Origin: Hyphomicrobiales bacterium
Lineage (GTDB): Bacteria > Pseudomonadota > Alphaproteobacteria > Rhizobiales > Rhizobiaceae
DNA: 64,000 bases
Assembly (NCBI GenBank): GCA_017305935.1
Contig: JAFKJU010000018.1
Span: 62,001-126,000, forward strand
Reading direction: 5' to 3'
The notes below the pieces were generated by a model. The model was not told the DNA's origin. It saw only the letters and a program-made list of their open reading frames with translations, and ran no database searches. This document shows positions 33,793 through 42,843 of the stretch, one piece after another. Numbering within the stretch: position 1 is the stretch's first letter; every line of letters begins with the position of its first letter. A program made the translations under genes and the position numbers.

Positions 33793-35406
33793 ATGACCTA
33801 CGACTATATCGTCGTCGGCGCGGGCTCGGCCGGCTGCATCCTCGCCAGCCGGCTGAGCGAAAGCGGCCGCCACAATGTCCTGCTGGTCGAGGCCGGCGGC
33901 AAGGACGATTCCCTCTGGTTCAAGATCCCCGTCGGCTATGCACGCAGCTATTACAATCCGCGCGTCAACTGGATGTACTACAGCGAGCCGGAAGCGGAGC
34001 TTCACGACCGCAAAGTCTATGTGCCGCGCGGCAAGGTGCAGGGCGGCTCCGGCTCGATCAACGCCATGATCTTCGTGCGCGGTGCGCGCGAGGATTTCGA
34101 CGACTGGGCGCGCGCCGGCAATCCGGGCTGGACCTATGACGAGGTGCTGCCCTATTTCCGCAAGCTCGAGACCCATGCGAGTGGCGCCTCCCCCTGGCAC
34201 GGCGGCAACGGGCCGATCCATGTCACTCCCATGCGCGGCATGACGCATCGCATCACCGATGCCTTCCTCGAAAGCTGCCGCACGCTCGGCCTGCCGATGA
34301 ATGAAGACTTCAACGGCGCCTCGATCGAAGGCGCCGGCGTCTACGACGTCAACACCAACCGCGGCCAGCGCTCCCATTCCAGCACCGAATATCTGCGCCC
34401 GGCGCTGAATCGTCCCAACCTCGCCATCGAGCGCGACACCCAGGTCGAGCGGCTGATCTTTGCCGCCGACGGGCACGTTAGCGGCATCGAGGTTCGACAG
34501 AAAGGGCAGAAGCAGACATTCACCGCGCGGCGCGAGGTCATCCTTGCAGCCGGCGCGGTCGGCAGCCCGCAGATCCTGCAGCTTTCCGGCCTCGGCGACG
34601 GGGCGGCGCTGAAGGCGCTCGGCCTCGAGGTGCGTCGTCACCTGCCCGCCGTCGGGCAGAACATGCAGGACCATCTCTGCGCCAGCTACTATTACCGCGC
34701 GACTATTCCGACGCTGAACGGCGAATTCGGCAGCCTGTTCGGCCAGGCGAAGCTCGGGCTGCAATACCTGTTGACCGGCAAGGGGCCGTTCGCGATGAGC
34801 GTCAACCAGGCGGGCGGCTTCTTCCGCGGCGCCAGCGACAAGGCACATCCGAACATCCAGCTCTATTTCAACCCGCTGTCCTATCGCATCCCTAACGATC
34901 CCAAGGCCGGGCTGAAGCCGGAGCCTTATCCCGGCTACCTCTTGTGTTTCAATTCCTGCCGGCCGGCCAGCCGCGGCAGCGTCACGCTCGCCTCCGCCGA
35001 TCCGCTGGCAGCACCTGCGATCCGGCCGAACTATCTATCGGCTAACAAGGATATCGAGGAGGTGATACAGGGAAGCCGGCTGGTGCGCCGCATCGCCGCC
35101 GCCTCGGCGCTCGCGGCCGTCACTGCCGAGGAAGTCTCCCCCGGCCACGCCCTGACGAGCGACGAAGCGCTGATCGACTATTTCCGCCAGAATTCCGGCT
35201 CGATCTATCACCTCTGCGGCACCTGCGCCATGGGGCCTGACGCGCGAGGCGCGGTGGTCGATGCGACGTTGAAGGTGCATGGCGTTGAGGGTCTGCGTGT
35301 CGTCGATGCCTCGGTTTTTCCCAACATCACGGCAGGCAACATCAACGCGCCGACAATGATGGTGGCCGAAAAGGGCGCCGACCTCATCCTGCATGATGCA
35401 GCCTGA
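33793..35406 (+). CDS. GMC-family FAD-dependent alcohol/choline-type dehydrogenase
   Basis: 537 aa from ATG 33793. The FAD-binding motif VVGAGSAGCILASRLSE is at the N-terminus, the GMC signature PRGKVQGGSGSINAMIFVRG near residues 82-101, and the second signature AAGAVGSPQILQLSGLGD near residue 258. The active-site His lies in YHLCGTCAMG, and DASVFPNITAGNINAPTMMVAEKGAD closes the fold. Such enzymes oxidise alcohols to aldehydes with a membrane or soluble acceptor. It is third in the gene set, suggesting alcohol to aldehyde to acid to dehydration in one pathway. No signal peptide is visible. Confidence 0.9.
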   Translation: MTYDYIVVGAGSAGCILASRLSESGRHNVLLVEAGGKDDSLWFKIPVGYARSYYNPRVNWMYYSEPEAELHDRKVYVPRGKVQGGSGSINAMIFVRGAREDFDDWARAGNPGWTYDEVLPYFRKLETHASGASPWHGGNGPIHVTPMRGMTHRITDAFLESCRTLGLPMNEDFNGASIEGAGVYDVNTNRGQRSHSSTEYLRPALNRPNLAIERDTQVERLIFAADGHVSGIEVRQKGQKQTFTARREVILAAGAVGSPQILQLSGLGDGAALKALGLEVRRHLPAVGQNMQDHLCASYYYRATIPTLNGEFGSLFGQAKLGLQYLLTGKGPFAMSVNQAGGFFRGASDKAHPNIQLYFNPLSYRIPNDPKAGLKPEPYPGYLLCFNSCRPASRGSVTLASADPLAAPAIRPNYLSANKDIEEVIQGSRLVRRIAAASALAAVTAEEVSPGHALTSDEALIDYFRQNSGSIYHLCGTCAMGPDARGAVVDATLKVHGVEGLRVVDASVFPNITAGNINAPTMMVAEKGADLILHDAA

Positions 35407-35474
35407 CGGCGAAATCGGCATGGAATGATCCCGTCATTGCTGGTATCACCATTGCCAGCAGGTGAGGTGATCGC

Positions 35475-36119
35475 ATGTCGAATGGGGATAGGATGCTGAA
35501 AATTTACGTTGCCGGTCCGGAAGTCTTTCTGCCGAATGCGCGCGAAATCATGGACCGGAAGGTCGAGCTTTGCCGCAGCTATGGCTTCCAGGCCATCTGC
35601 CCCGGCGATCTCGAGATACCGCCGCAGCCGACAAAGAAAGCCTTCGGCCTCGCCATCAGCACAGTCGATGAGGACATGATGAACCGCGCCGACGGCGTCA
35701 TCGCCAACCTGACGCCGTTTCGCGGCATTTCTGCCGATGTCGGCACCTGCTTCGAATTGGGCTACATGTGCGCCCAGGGCAAGCTGGTGGCGGCCTATAC
35801 CAATGTCGCCGAAAACTATTTCGAGCGTGCGGCAAGATATTACCACGATCGCATCACCGAGGACGCCAAGGGCATTCGCCGCGGCCCTGGCGGCCTTTCG
35901 CTCGAAAATTTCGACATGATCGACAACCTCATGATACATGGCGGTATCGAGCGCCGCGGCGGTCACATCGCCATCCATACCGCCGCCGCCGATGCGCTCT
36001 ACACCGACCTTACCGCCTTCGAGAAATGCCTGAAAGCCCTGTCCGCCCAGGTCGAGAACCGCGTCCATCCCAACGAAGGCCTGCGCCCCGACGAACTGGA
36101 CGCCGCCAACGACGGTTGA
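35475..36119 (+). CDS. Nucleoside 2-deoxyribosyltransferase family protein
   Basis: 214 aa from ATG 35475 (GAGGTG upstream); ATG 35493 (MLKIYVAGPEVF) also has a purine-rich leader. The family hallmarks are IYVAGPEVF at the N-terminus, MMNRADGVIANLTPFRGISADVGTCFELGYMCAQGKLV (catalytic Glu in FELGYM), and YTNV. These enzymes exchange deoxyribose between nucleobases or hydrolyse deoxynucleosides in purine salvage; related short proteins hydrolyse dNMPs. It appears monocistronic. Reaction type cannot be fixed from sequence. Confidence 0.85.
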   Translation: MSNGDRMLKIYVAGPEVFLPNAREIMDRKVELCRSYGFQAICPGDLEIPPQPTKKAFGLAISTVDEDMMNRADGVIANLTPFRGISADVGTCFELGYMCAQGKLVAAYTNVAENYFERAARYYHDRITEDAKGIRRGPGGLSLENFDMIDNLMIHGGIERRGGHIAIHTAAADALYTDLTAFEKCLKALSAQVENRVHPNEGLRPDELDAANDG

Positions 36120-36238
36120 GAAAAATCGTATCTCGGAAGGCGTTCAACCGCCGGCAAACTTGCCGCCGCAGCGGTTTTCCGGTGGTCGGTTGAACGGTCA
36201 TCGATGGAACAATGCGCGCCGGTGATCGTTCGAGCGGT

Positions 36239-36400
36239 ATGACGGATACGAACCGAAAAGCCAGGAACGGCATGCTGACTTTCGTTGCGATCATCATCGT
36301 AATCGCAATCGCCGTCGCCGGTATCTATACCTTCGCCCTGACTCCGGGCGAGCCTCAGGGCCAACCCTCTCCCCATGCGATCGACCAGAGCGGCTCCTGA
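36239..36400 (+). CDS. Small single-pass membrane protein (53 aa)
   Basis: From ATG 36239 the protein has a short basic N-terminus (TDTNRKARNG), one strongly hydrophobic helix (MLTFVAIIIVIAIAVAGIYTF) and a Pro/Gln-rich polar tail. An upstream ATG at 36212 would add nine residues. It looks like a small inner-membrane protein with the tail outside. Such proteins are common in rhizobia and mostly uncharacterised. Confidence 0.55.
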   Translation: MTDTNRKARNGMLTFVAIIIVIAIAVAGIYTFALTPGEPQGQPSPHAIDQSGS

Positions 36401-36468
36401 AGCCGTGCCGGCCGGTATTTTTCAGGTTCGCGGAGTCGCTTGACGGCCCTCTTCAAGATCGATGCAAC

Positions 36469-36494
36469 AAAAAAGGGTCGCCGAGGCGACCCTT
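36469..36494 (-). terminator. Rho-independent terminator (minus strand)
   Basis: AAGGGTCGCC (36473-36482) and GGCGACCCTT (36485-36494) form a perfect stem. The A-run at 36469-36474 becomes a U-run for minus-strand transcripts. It ends the micro-ORF unit at 36553-36627 and possibly read-through from the indolepyruvate oxidoreductase operon. Confidence 0.8.
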
Positions 36495-36552
36495 CCATGA
36501 GATTTGGCCCGTGACAGGCCCGGATCGTCTTGGCGATCCAAGGAAGGCTGGT

Positions 36553-36627
36553 TCAGGCCGAGGGCTGCCTCGTCCGTTTCACCACAACTCCCATGCCAGT
36601 CACGAAGTCCGAAAACTCACTCGACAT
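36553..36627 (-). CDS. Candidate micro-protein (24 aa)
   Basis: A very short frame starts at ATG 36627 with a strong ribosome-binding site (AAGGAAGG, 7 nt spacing) and ends TGA at 36553. It is followed about 60 bp later by a perfect terminator. The peptide begins MSSEFSDFVTGMGVVV and ends in a basic, Arg/Lys-containing tail. It could be a small regulatory or modified peptide, or a leader. Nothing else accounts for the 412-bp gap 36401-36812. No family is recognised. Confidence 0.45.
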   Translation of the reverse strand: MSSEFSDFVTGMGVVVKRTRQPSA

Positions 36628-36812
36628 TGGATCACCTTCCTTTCGTCACGTTGAACACATCCATAAGGTGGGCGAAATGTCAGGCGAATGCAAGACCGAA
36701 ATGCAGGATCGGCGCTCCCGCGCGCAAGTTCCGCCGCGACCGGCGTCGAAAAATTGGCGAGATCGACGGATGCCGCCGCCCGGTGGCGGATCGCCAGCGC
36801 ACGCATTGCCAG

Positions 36813-39800
36813 TCAGAGGTGAGCCAATTTTTCGCGCCAGTTCGCGAGGTTTGCAGCCTTCACCGGCCCATAGCCACGTACATCGAGGACGCGGGCGGCC
36901 TCGGCGGCGGCAGTCGGGAGGGTTTCAGGGGTGAGTGTCTCGATGAGCGTTTTCATCCTTGAAAGGTAATCTTCACGCAGGGCGCGTTCGGCACGGCGTT
37001 CGGCGGTATGGCCGAAGGGATCGAAGAGGGTGCCGCGCAGCCGTTTCATCGGCGCGAGCAGGCGGAAGGCGCGATGCATCCAGGGGCCGAAGGCGCGCTT
37101 GGCCGGACGGCCGGTGCGCGGATCCTCGCGGCTGAGAAGCGGCGGGGCCAGATGGAAGCGCAATTTATAGTCTCCCTCGAATTCCTGCGCGATGGAGGCG
37201 AGGAAGGCGGGATCGCTGTGCATGCGCGCGACCGCGTATTCGTCCTTGTAGGCCATGACGTGGTAGGCGCCACGCATCAACGTCTTCACGAAATCGTCGC
37301 CGCCGTCCCAGCCGTCGACCTTGGCGGCGGCGCGGTCGGCCAGCGCGGCGAAACGTTCGGCGTATTTCGCATCCTGCCACTCAGTGAGGCGGCGGATGAA
37401 CATAGCCCGCATCTCCGCCACCGAAAGCACCGGCGGCGTCTGCGGCATAGTCGCAAGAGCCTCGGGGCGCAGCACCGAAAGGCGACCGGCCCGGAAGGCA
37501 CGCAGGTTCTGCTCGACGCCGCCGCCGTTCAGAGCGATTGCCGTGGCGATGGCCTCCAGCCGGATCGGGATCAGGCCTAACTGAAACGCGCGGCCGGTCA
37601 GCAGCATGTTCGCCGCGATGGCATCGCCGAAATGCCGCAGCGCCAGCCCGGTCGCATCGATCGTATCCAGCCGCCCCACGCCCGCCCGCTTGCGCAATTG
37701 CGCCATCGGCAGGTCGCTATCCAGCGACGCGGTCGGATTGCGGACGAAATCGGCCGTCGGGGTCACATGACGGTCGGCGACCACCCGCGTTCGCGCCGGA
37801 TCGATGGTGGCCAACGCCCGTGGCGAGGCGGCGACAACAGTATCGAAGCCGAGCATCGTATCCGTCTCGGCCGCGCCGATCCTTGGCGCATGCAGTTCCC
37901 GGCGGTCGGCCGCGATCTTCAGATGCGACATGACCGCGCCGTTCTTCTGCGCCAGCCCGGTCTGGTTCAGCACCTGTACGGCAAGCCCGTCCAGATGCGC
38001 CGCCTGCGCCAGGATGGCCGAGACGGTGATGACCCCGGTTCCGCCGATTCCGGCCAGCAGGATGGCATGGCTGCCATCGATTGTGACAGCCGGCGGCAGG
38101 GGCATGTCACCGTCGATACCATCCGGCAGCGGCGCGAGAGAGCGCCGACGCCGACCGCCCTCGATGGTGACGAAGCTCGGACAGAAACCCTTGAGACAGC
38201 TGAGATCAGCATTACAGGCCGAAAGATTGATGCGGCGCTTGCGGCCGAGTTCGGTTTCCAGCGGCTCGACCGAGATGCAGTTCGATTGCACCGAGCAATC
38301 GCCGCAGCCTTCGCAGACCTCCGGATTGATCATCGCCATGGCCGCCGGCTTGGGAAAGCTGCCACGCTTGCGGCGACGGCGCTTCTCGGCCGCGCAGACT
38401 TGGTCATAGACGATGCAGGTCACACCCTCGGCCTCGCGCAGCCGCGCCTGCTCGGCTTGCAGGAAATCGCGATGCAACACCTTCACCCGGCGCGGAAGCC
38501 GGCCCTGCCAGACCTCAGGGTTTTCGGCGATGACCACAAGCTCGCGCACGCCTTCGGCCAGGATCTGCTCGACGGCGGCGGGCACCGTCAATTCGCCGTC
38601 GTGGCGTTGACCGCCGGTCATGGCGACGGCATCGTTGAACAGGATCTTGTAGGTGGCGTTCACCCCGGCGGCGATGGCGGCGCGAATCGCCAGCAGGCCC
38701 GAATGGAAATAGGTGCCGTCACCCATGTGGACGAAGACATGTTTTTCGTCGGTGAAGGGGGCATGGCCGATCCAGTTTGCGCCCTCGCCACCCATCTGGG
38801 TGAAAGTCTCGACATTGCGATTCATGCTCACCGCCAGCATCGAACAGCCGATACCAGCCGTCGCGCGGCTGCCGTCGGGCAGCTTCGTCGAAACCGAATG
38901 CGGACAGCCGGAGCAGAAATAGGGCTCGCGGAAGGGGATCGGCGGCGCAGGTTTTAGCGCTTCAGACACAGCGACGGGATTGTCGCGGTGCAGGAAGGCG
39001 GAGAGAACCTGCACCAGCCCGCACGGGTCCAGCTCGGCGGTGGCAGAGATCAGCGCCACGCCCGCCGGCGTCGTCTTGCCCCAGAGGCGGGGACGGATGC
39101 CGTCCGGTCGATTGTAGAAATGGGCGCGGATCTGGTCCTCGATGACCGGGCGCTTTTCTTCGATGACGAGAATTTCGTCCAGTCCTTCGGCAAAACTATC
39201 AAGCGTTTCAGCGACCAAAGGCCAGACCAGCCCAACTTTCAGCAGCCGCAGGCCCCCTTCCTCGGGGTCGATTCCGGCGGCAGCGAAGGCGCCTTGAAGA
39301 TCGCGCCAGGCCTTGCCGGTGGCAACGATCCCCCGCCTTGCCCCCTGCCCCGCGCCTAGAATGCGGTCCAGCCCGTTGGCGACGGCGAAGGCGCGCACGG
39401 CGCGCAGTTTGGTTTCCAGCCGCGCCTCCTGCGCCAGCTTGTCATCCGGCCAGCGGATGGAAAGCCCGCCCGGCGGCATGTCGAAGGCGGGCAGCACGGG
39501 GCGTTGCGCCGGATCGGGCAGATCCGCCGAGGCGGTGCATTCGACGATTTCGGTCTGGCATTTGAAGCCCACCCAGGCACCGGAAAACCGGCTCATGGCA
39601 AAGCCGGCAAGGCCGAAATCGATATACTCCTCGACGCCGGCCGGCGCGAGGATCGGCACCATGGCGGAGATCAACACATGTTCGGATTGATGCGGGAAGG
39701 TGGAGGATACCGCACCGTGATCGTCGCCCATCAGCAGCAGGACGCCGCCCTTCGGATGCGTTCCCGCCGCATTGGCGTGGCGGATCGCATCCATGGAGCG

Positions 39801-40199
39801 GTCGACGCCCGGCCCCTTGCCGTACCACATGGCGAAGACGCCATCATGGCGCGCGCCCGGCGAGAGGTCGATCTGCTGGCTGCCCCAAACCGACGTCGCC
39901 GCCAGATCCTCGTTCAGGCCGGGCTGAAAGCGGATGGCGTTGTCGTCAAGGAAGGCGCGGGCCTTGCCGAGTTCATTGTCGAAATCGGCAAGCGGCGAGC
40001 CGCGATAACCCGAGACGAAGCCTGCGGTATTCAAGCCGTCGGCCCTGTCGCGGGCATGTTGCTCCATCATCATCCGGATCAGCGCCTGTGCCCCGGAAAC
40101 GAGGATGCGGCCGCTTTTCTGGCTGTAGCGATCCGTCAGCGCTGGCTTGCCCTCGGGCGACGGGTGGGGCGGAACGGCGACACCGGCGCGGTCTGACAT
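36813..40199 (-). CDS. Indolepyruvate ferredoxin oxidoreductase, fused IorA-IorB type
   Basis: 1128 aa from ATG 40199, which overlaps the upstream stop as TGATG with GGAGAG before it. Domains in order: N-terminal pyrimidine-binding/transketolase-like region (SGAQALIRMMMEQ), TPP-binding domain with CSGCPHS and MGDGTYFHSG, an iron-sulfur region (CEGCGDCSVQSNC and a downstream cysteine pair), then the gamma/IorB-like domain starting LLAGIGGTGVITVSAILAQAA. It converts arylpyruvates plus CoA to arylacetyl-CoA and CO2 with ferredoxin as acceptor. The upstream 2-hydroxyacid dehydrogenase gene could supply the 2-oxoacid. Specific substrate is inferred. Confidence 0.92.
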   Translation of the reverse strand: MSDRAGVAVPPHPSPEGKPALTDRYSQKSGRILVSGAQALIRMMMEQHARDRADGLNTAGFVSGYRGSPLADFDNELGKARAFLDDNAIRFQPGLNEDLAATSVWGSQQIDLSPGARHDGVFAMWYGKGPGVDRSMDAIRHANAAGTHPKGGVLLLMGDDHGAVSSTFPHQSEHVLISAMVPILAPAGVEEYIDFGLAGFAMSRFSGAWVGFKCQTEIVECTASADLPDPAQRPVLPAFDMPPGGLSIRWPDDKLAQEARLETKLRAVRAFAVANGLDRILGAGQGARRGIVATGKAWRDLQGAFAAAGIDPEEGGLRLLKVGLVWPLVAETLDSFAEGLDEILVIEEKRPVIEDQIRAHFYNRPDGIRPRLWGKTTPAGVALISATAELDPCGLVQVLSAFLHRDNPVAVSEALKPAPPIPFREPYFCSGCPHSVSTKLPDGSRATAGIGCSMLAVSMNRNVETFTQMGGEGANWIGHAPFTDEKHVFVHMGDGTYFHSGLLAIRAAIAAGVNATYKILFNDAVAMTGGQRHDGELTVPAAVEQILAEGVRELVVIAENPEVWQGRLPRRVKVLHRDFLQAEQARLREAEGVTCIVYDQVCAAEKRRRRKRGSFPKPAAMAMINPEVCEGCGDCSVQSNCISVEPLETELGRKRRINLSACNADLSCLKGFCPSFVTIEGGRRRRSLAPLPDGIDGDMPLPPAVTIDGSHAILLAGIGGTGVITVSAILAQAAHLDGLAVQVLNQTGLAQKNGAVMSHLKIAADRRELHAPRIGAAETDTMLGFDTVVAASPRALATIDPARTRVVADRHVTPTADFVRNPTASLDSDLPMAQLRKRAGVGRLDTIDATGLALRHFGDAIAANMLLTGRAFQLGLIPIRLEAIATAIALNGGGVEQNLRAFRAGRLSVLRPEALATMPQTPPVLSVAEMRAMFIRRLTEWQDAKYAERFAALADRAAAKVDGWDGGDDFVKTLMRGAYHVMAYKDEYAVARMHSDPAFLASIAQEFEGDYKLRFHLAPPLLSREDPRTGRPAKRAFGPWMHRAFRLLAPMKRLRGTLFDPFGHTAERRAERALREDYLSRMKTLIETLTPETLPTAAAEAARVLDVRGYGPVKAANLANWREKLAHL

Positions 40200-41566
40200 C
40201 AGCACTCTCCTTCGTAACGGGTGAAGACGCGGCCGTCGTTCAGGATCCAGCCGGGATCAAGCGCCGCCTTCAGCCGCGCCATGGCCCGGATTTCATCGGC
40301 CTCGCGGCAAAGCGGCAGCCATTCCACCTTGTCCTGGCCGATGCCATGCTCAGCCGTGATCGCCCCGCCATGAGCGGCCGTCAGGGCGAAGATCTCGCCC
40401 ACAAGCGCATGATCCGGCTTGCCGGCGAGAATGTAATGCAGGTTGCCGTCGCCGAGATGGCCGAAGACCAGCGGCCGCGCTCGGCCGGCGCAGATCGCCT
40501 CCGCCTCTGGCAGGAAACGGGCGATCGCGGCAATCGGCAGCGAGAGATCAAGGCTGGTGATCGGCCCGGCATTGTCGATCAGGTAGTGGCTGCAGCCTTC
40601 GCGCAACGCCCAGAATGCGCGGCAATCCGCCTCGGAGGCCGAAAGCACCGCATCGGAAATATATCCATCCGCAAGCGCCTTGCCGAGCACGGTTTCGAAC
40701 CGTTCGCCGTCTGCCGGATCCGTGACTTCGATCAGCAAAGCTGCCGGCGAGGAGAAGGGCTGACGCAGGCCGCGCTCGGCGCAGGCCTCGGTCAACAGCG
40801 GATCGACCATCAATTCGCAGGCCTGCAGCGACGGCCCCAGCCCGGCGCGCAATATCGGCAACAGCGCCAGCGCCGCCTCGACGCTGGCGAGCGCGCAAAA
40901 CGCCACCCGCCGCGCGAGCGGCGCCGGATGCAGCCGCAACACCAGCCGGGTGATGATGCCGAGCGTGCCTTCGCTGCCGATCAGCAACTGGCTGAGATCC
41001 AGCCCGCTGTTGTCCTTGGCGAGCCCGCCCATGCGCCTGACGACGGAACCGTCGGCAAGCACGGCCTCCAGCCCCAGAACCTGCTGTCGGAAGGTGCCGT
41101 ATCGCAAGGCCAGCGGCCCGCCGGCATTGGTCGCCGCCATGCCGCCGAGCGTGGCGCTGCCGCGCGCGCCGAGATCGGCGGCGAGAAACAGACCGGCCTC
41201 TCGCGCCACCATCTGCGCGGTTTCCAGCGCCGTTCCCGCCCCCGCCGCCAGCGTTGCCGCGATAGGATCGATGACCGGCGGCGCAAGCAGCTTTTCGGTG
41301 GACAGCACGATTTCGCCGGGCCGCACCCGCGCGCCGCCGGAAAGCCCGGTTCGCCCGCCCTGCACCGCCGCGCGCAATCCAGCCGCCTGCAGCCCGCGCA
41401 GGATGAGCGCGCAATCATCCGTCGTCCTCGGCGCCAGAACCGCACGCGGCTCAGCACCCGGCTTTCCCGCCGCATCGTCACGATAGCGCGGTGCGGCCGG
41501 CACCTGAAAGGCAAGCAGGGCATCGGGAATCGCGGCGGCAGCGGGTTCGGGTTGGCGCAAGGCCAT
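40199..41566 (-). CDS. FAD-linked 2-hydroxyacid dehydrogenase (GlcD/D-2-hydroxyglutarate dehydrogenase family)
   Basis: 455 aa from ATG 41566 with GAGGAG upstream; earlier ATGs at 41575 and beyond are less well placed. The PCMH FAD domain (VQGGRTGLSGGARV and GARGSATLGGMAATNAGG) is followed by a FAD-linked oxidase C-terminal domain with GHLGDGNLHY and the AEHGIGQDK motif. Members oxidise D-lactate, glycolate, D-2-hydroxyglutarate or aryl-lactates to 2-oxoacids. It is translationally coupled to the fused indolepyruvate oxidoreductase, so an aryl-lactate to arylpyruvate step is the natural inference. Confidence 0.88.
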   Translation of the reverse strand: MALRQPEPAAAAIPDALLAFQVPAAPRYRDDAAGKPGAEPRAVLAPRTTDDCALILRGLQAAGLRAAVQGGRTGLSGGARVRPGEIVLSTEKLLAPPVIDPIAATLAAGAGTALETAQMVAREAGLFLAADLGARGSATLGGMAATNAGGPLALRYGTFRQQVLGLEAVLADGSVVRRMGGLAKDNSGLDLSQLLIGSEGTLGIITRLVLRLHPAPLARRVAFCALASVEAALALLPILRAGLGPSLQACELMVDPLLTEACAERGLRQPFSSPAALLIEVTDPADGERFETVLGKALADGYISDAVLSASEADCRAFWALREGCSHYLIDNAGPITSLDLSLPIAAIARFLPEAEAICAGRARPLVFGHLGDGNLHYILAGKPDHALVGEIFALTAAHGGAITAEHGIGQDKVEWLPLCREADEIRAMARLKAALDPGWILNDGRVFTRYEGEC

Positions 41567-41684
41567 GCTCCTCATGCGTGGATATTTCGGTCCACGGTTT
41601 CTGCATCTCATTGCCGCATATTCGCCCAACAAGCGGGCGGCGCGGTGCAAACAGGTTATTTCTGTTGCATTCATTGTCAAATAG

Positions 41685-41702
41685 ATATTTCAATATGGAA
41701 AT
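41685..41702. promoter_or_regulatory. GntR-regulon operator candidate, copy 1
   Basis: ATATTTCAATATGGAAAT contains the dyad TATTTC-AATATG-GAAATA (41686-41703). It is 17/18 identical to the reverse complement of 46444-46461. Reading toward the FAD-dehydrogenase operon (minus strand), it is followed 4 bp later by TTGACA (41680-41675), a consensus -35. Confidence 0.65.
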
Positions 41703-41817
41703 ACGGATCGTCCGCCCCGAGCATGGTTTGGGCCTCTTGCAACGATGAGGCGAAACTGGCGACGGAGAGAGGATCGAAAGCAGCGACGGGCACAGCCCCA
41801 ACACCTGGAGCATGATG

Positions 41818-42831
41818 ATGAGTACCGAGCAGAGCAACGAGATGACCGGTTTCCGTGGCATGGTCATCCGGGATGTCGACGGCCGACCCACGGCCGGCTT
41901 CGAGAAACTGACGCTGGCTGACCTGCCCGATAACGACGTTCTGGTGGAGATCAGCCATTCGAGCCTGAACTACAAGGATGGGCTGGCGATCAGCGGCAAG
42001 GGCCGTATCGCCCGCCGCCTGCCGATGGTGGCCGGCATCGATCTCGCCGGCACCGTCATCCGCTCGAAGGTCCCGGACTGGAAGCCGGGCGATGCGGTGA
42101 TCGTCAACGGTTGGGGCCTGTCCGAAACCGAATGGGGTGGCTATGCGCGTTACCAGAGCCTGAAGGCCGCGCATCTGACGCGTTTGCCGAAAGGCTTTTC
42201 GCCGGCCGAGGCCATGGCCATCGGCACGGCCGGCTATACCGCCGCGCTCTGCGTCGTAGCGTTGGAGGATTGGGGCATGATCACGCCGGGCGGGGACGAG
42301 GTGCTGGTCACCGGCGCCGCTGGCGGGGTCGGCACGGTGGCGATTGCGCTCCTGGCGGCGCGCGGCTACCGCGTCGTCGCCGCCACCGGGCGCGAAAGCC
42401 AGCATGAGTTCCTGAGCGAGCTTGGCGCATCGGATTTCGTAGCGCGCAGCGCGCTCTCCGAACCCGGCAAGATGCTGCAGGCCGAACGCTGGGCCGGGGC
42501 GGTGGATACCGTCGGCAGCCATACGCTCGCCAATGTGCTGGCGCAGACGAAATACGGCGCCGCGGTCACCGCCTGCGGCCTGGCGGGTGGCGCCGATCTG
42601 CCGGCCTCGGTGATGCCGCATATCCTGCGCAGCGTGGCGCTTCTCGGCATCGATTCCGCCATGGCACCGGCGGGGAAACGCGACCGCGCCTGGGCTTTCC
42701 TCGATGCCCATCTCGATCGCGCCAAGCTCGCCGCGCTGACCACCACCTCATCCTTCGACGCGCTTCCAGCCCTTGCCGAGGCGATCGTCAAGGGTGAGAC
42801 CCGCGGCCGGCATGTCATCGAAATTTCCTGA
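41818..42831 (+). CDS. AcuI/YhdH-family NADPH-dependent acrylyl-CoA reductase-like protein
   Basis: 337 aa. Three consecutive ATGs occur (41812, 41815, 41818); only 41818 has proper spacing from GGAG. It is a zinc-free MDR-family reductase: LVEISHSSLNYKDGLAISGKGRIARRLPMVAGIDLAGTV and VNGWGLSETEWGGYA are typical of AcuI/YhdH, and the NADPH site is TGAAGGVGTVAI. AcuI enzymes reduce acryloyl-CoA to propionyl-CoA and may accept other enoyl-CoAs. It is 12 bp upstream of an enoyl-CoA hydratase gene and divergent from the 2-hydroxyacid dehydrogenase operon, suggesting one metabolic module. Confidence 0.9.
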   Translation: MSTEQSNEMTGFRGMVIRDVDGRPTAGFEKLTLADLPDNDVLVEISHSSLNYKDGLAISGKGRIARRLPMVAGIDLAGTVIRSKVPDWKPGDAVIVNGWGLSETEWGGYARYQSLKAAHLTRLPKGFSPAEAMAIGTAGYTAALCVVALEDWGMITPGGDEVLVTGAAGGVGTVAIALLAARGYRVVAATGRESQHEFLSELGASDFVARSALSEPGKMLQAERWAGAVDTVGSHTLANVLAQTKYGAAVTACGLAGGADLPASVMPHILRSVALLGIDSAMAPAGKRDRAWAFLDAHLDRAKLAALTTTSSFDALPALAEAIVKGETRGRHVIEIS

Positions 42832-42843
42832 GGAATCAAATCC

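Noticed and set aside
36600-36806. 68-aa minus-strand frame in the 36.4-36.8 kb gap
   Set aside because: It has no ribosome-binding site or recognisable pattern; the 24-codon frame at 36553-36627 fits the signals better.
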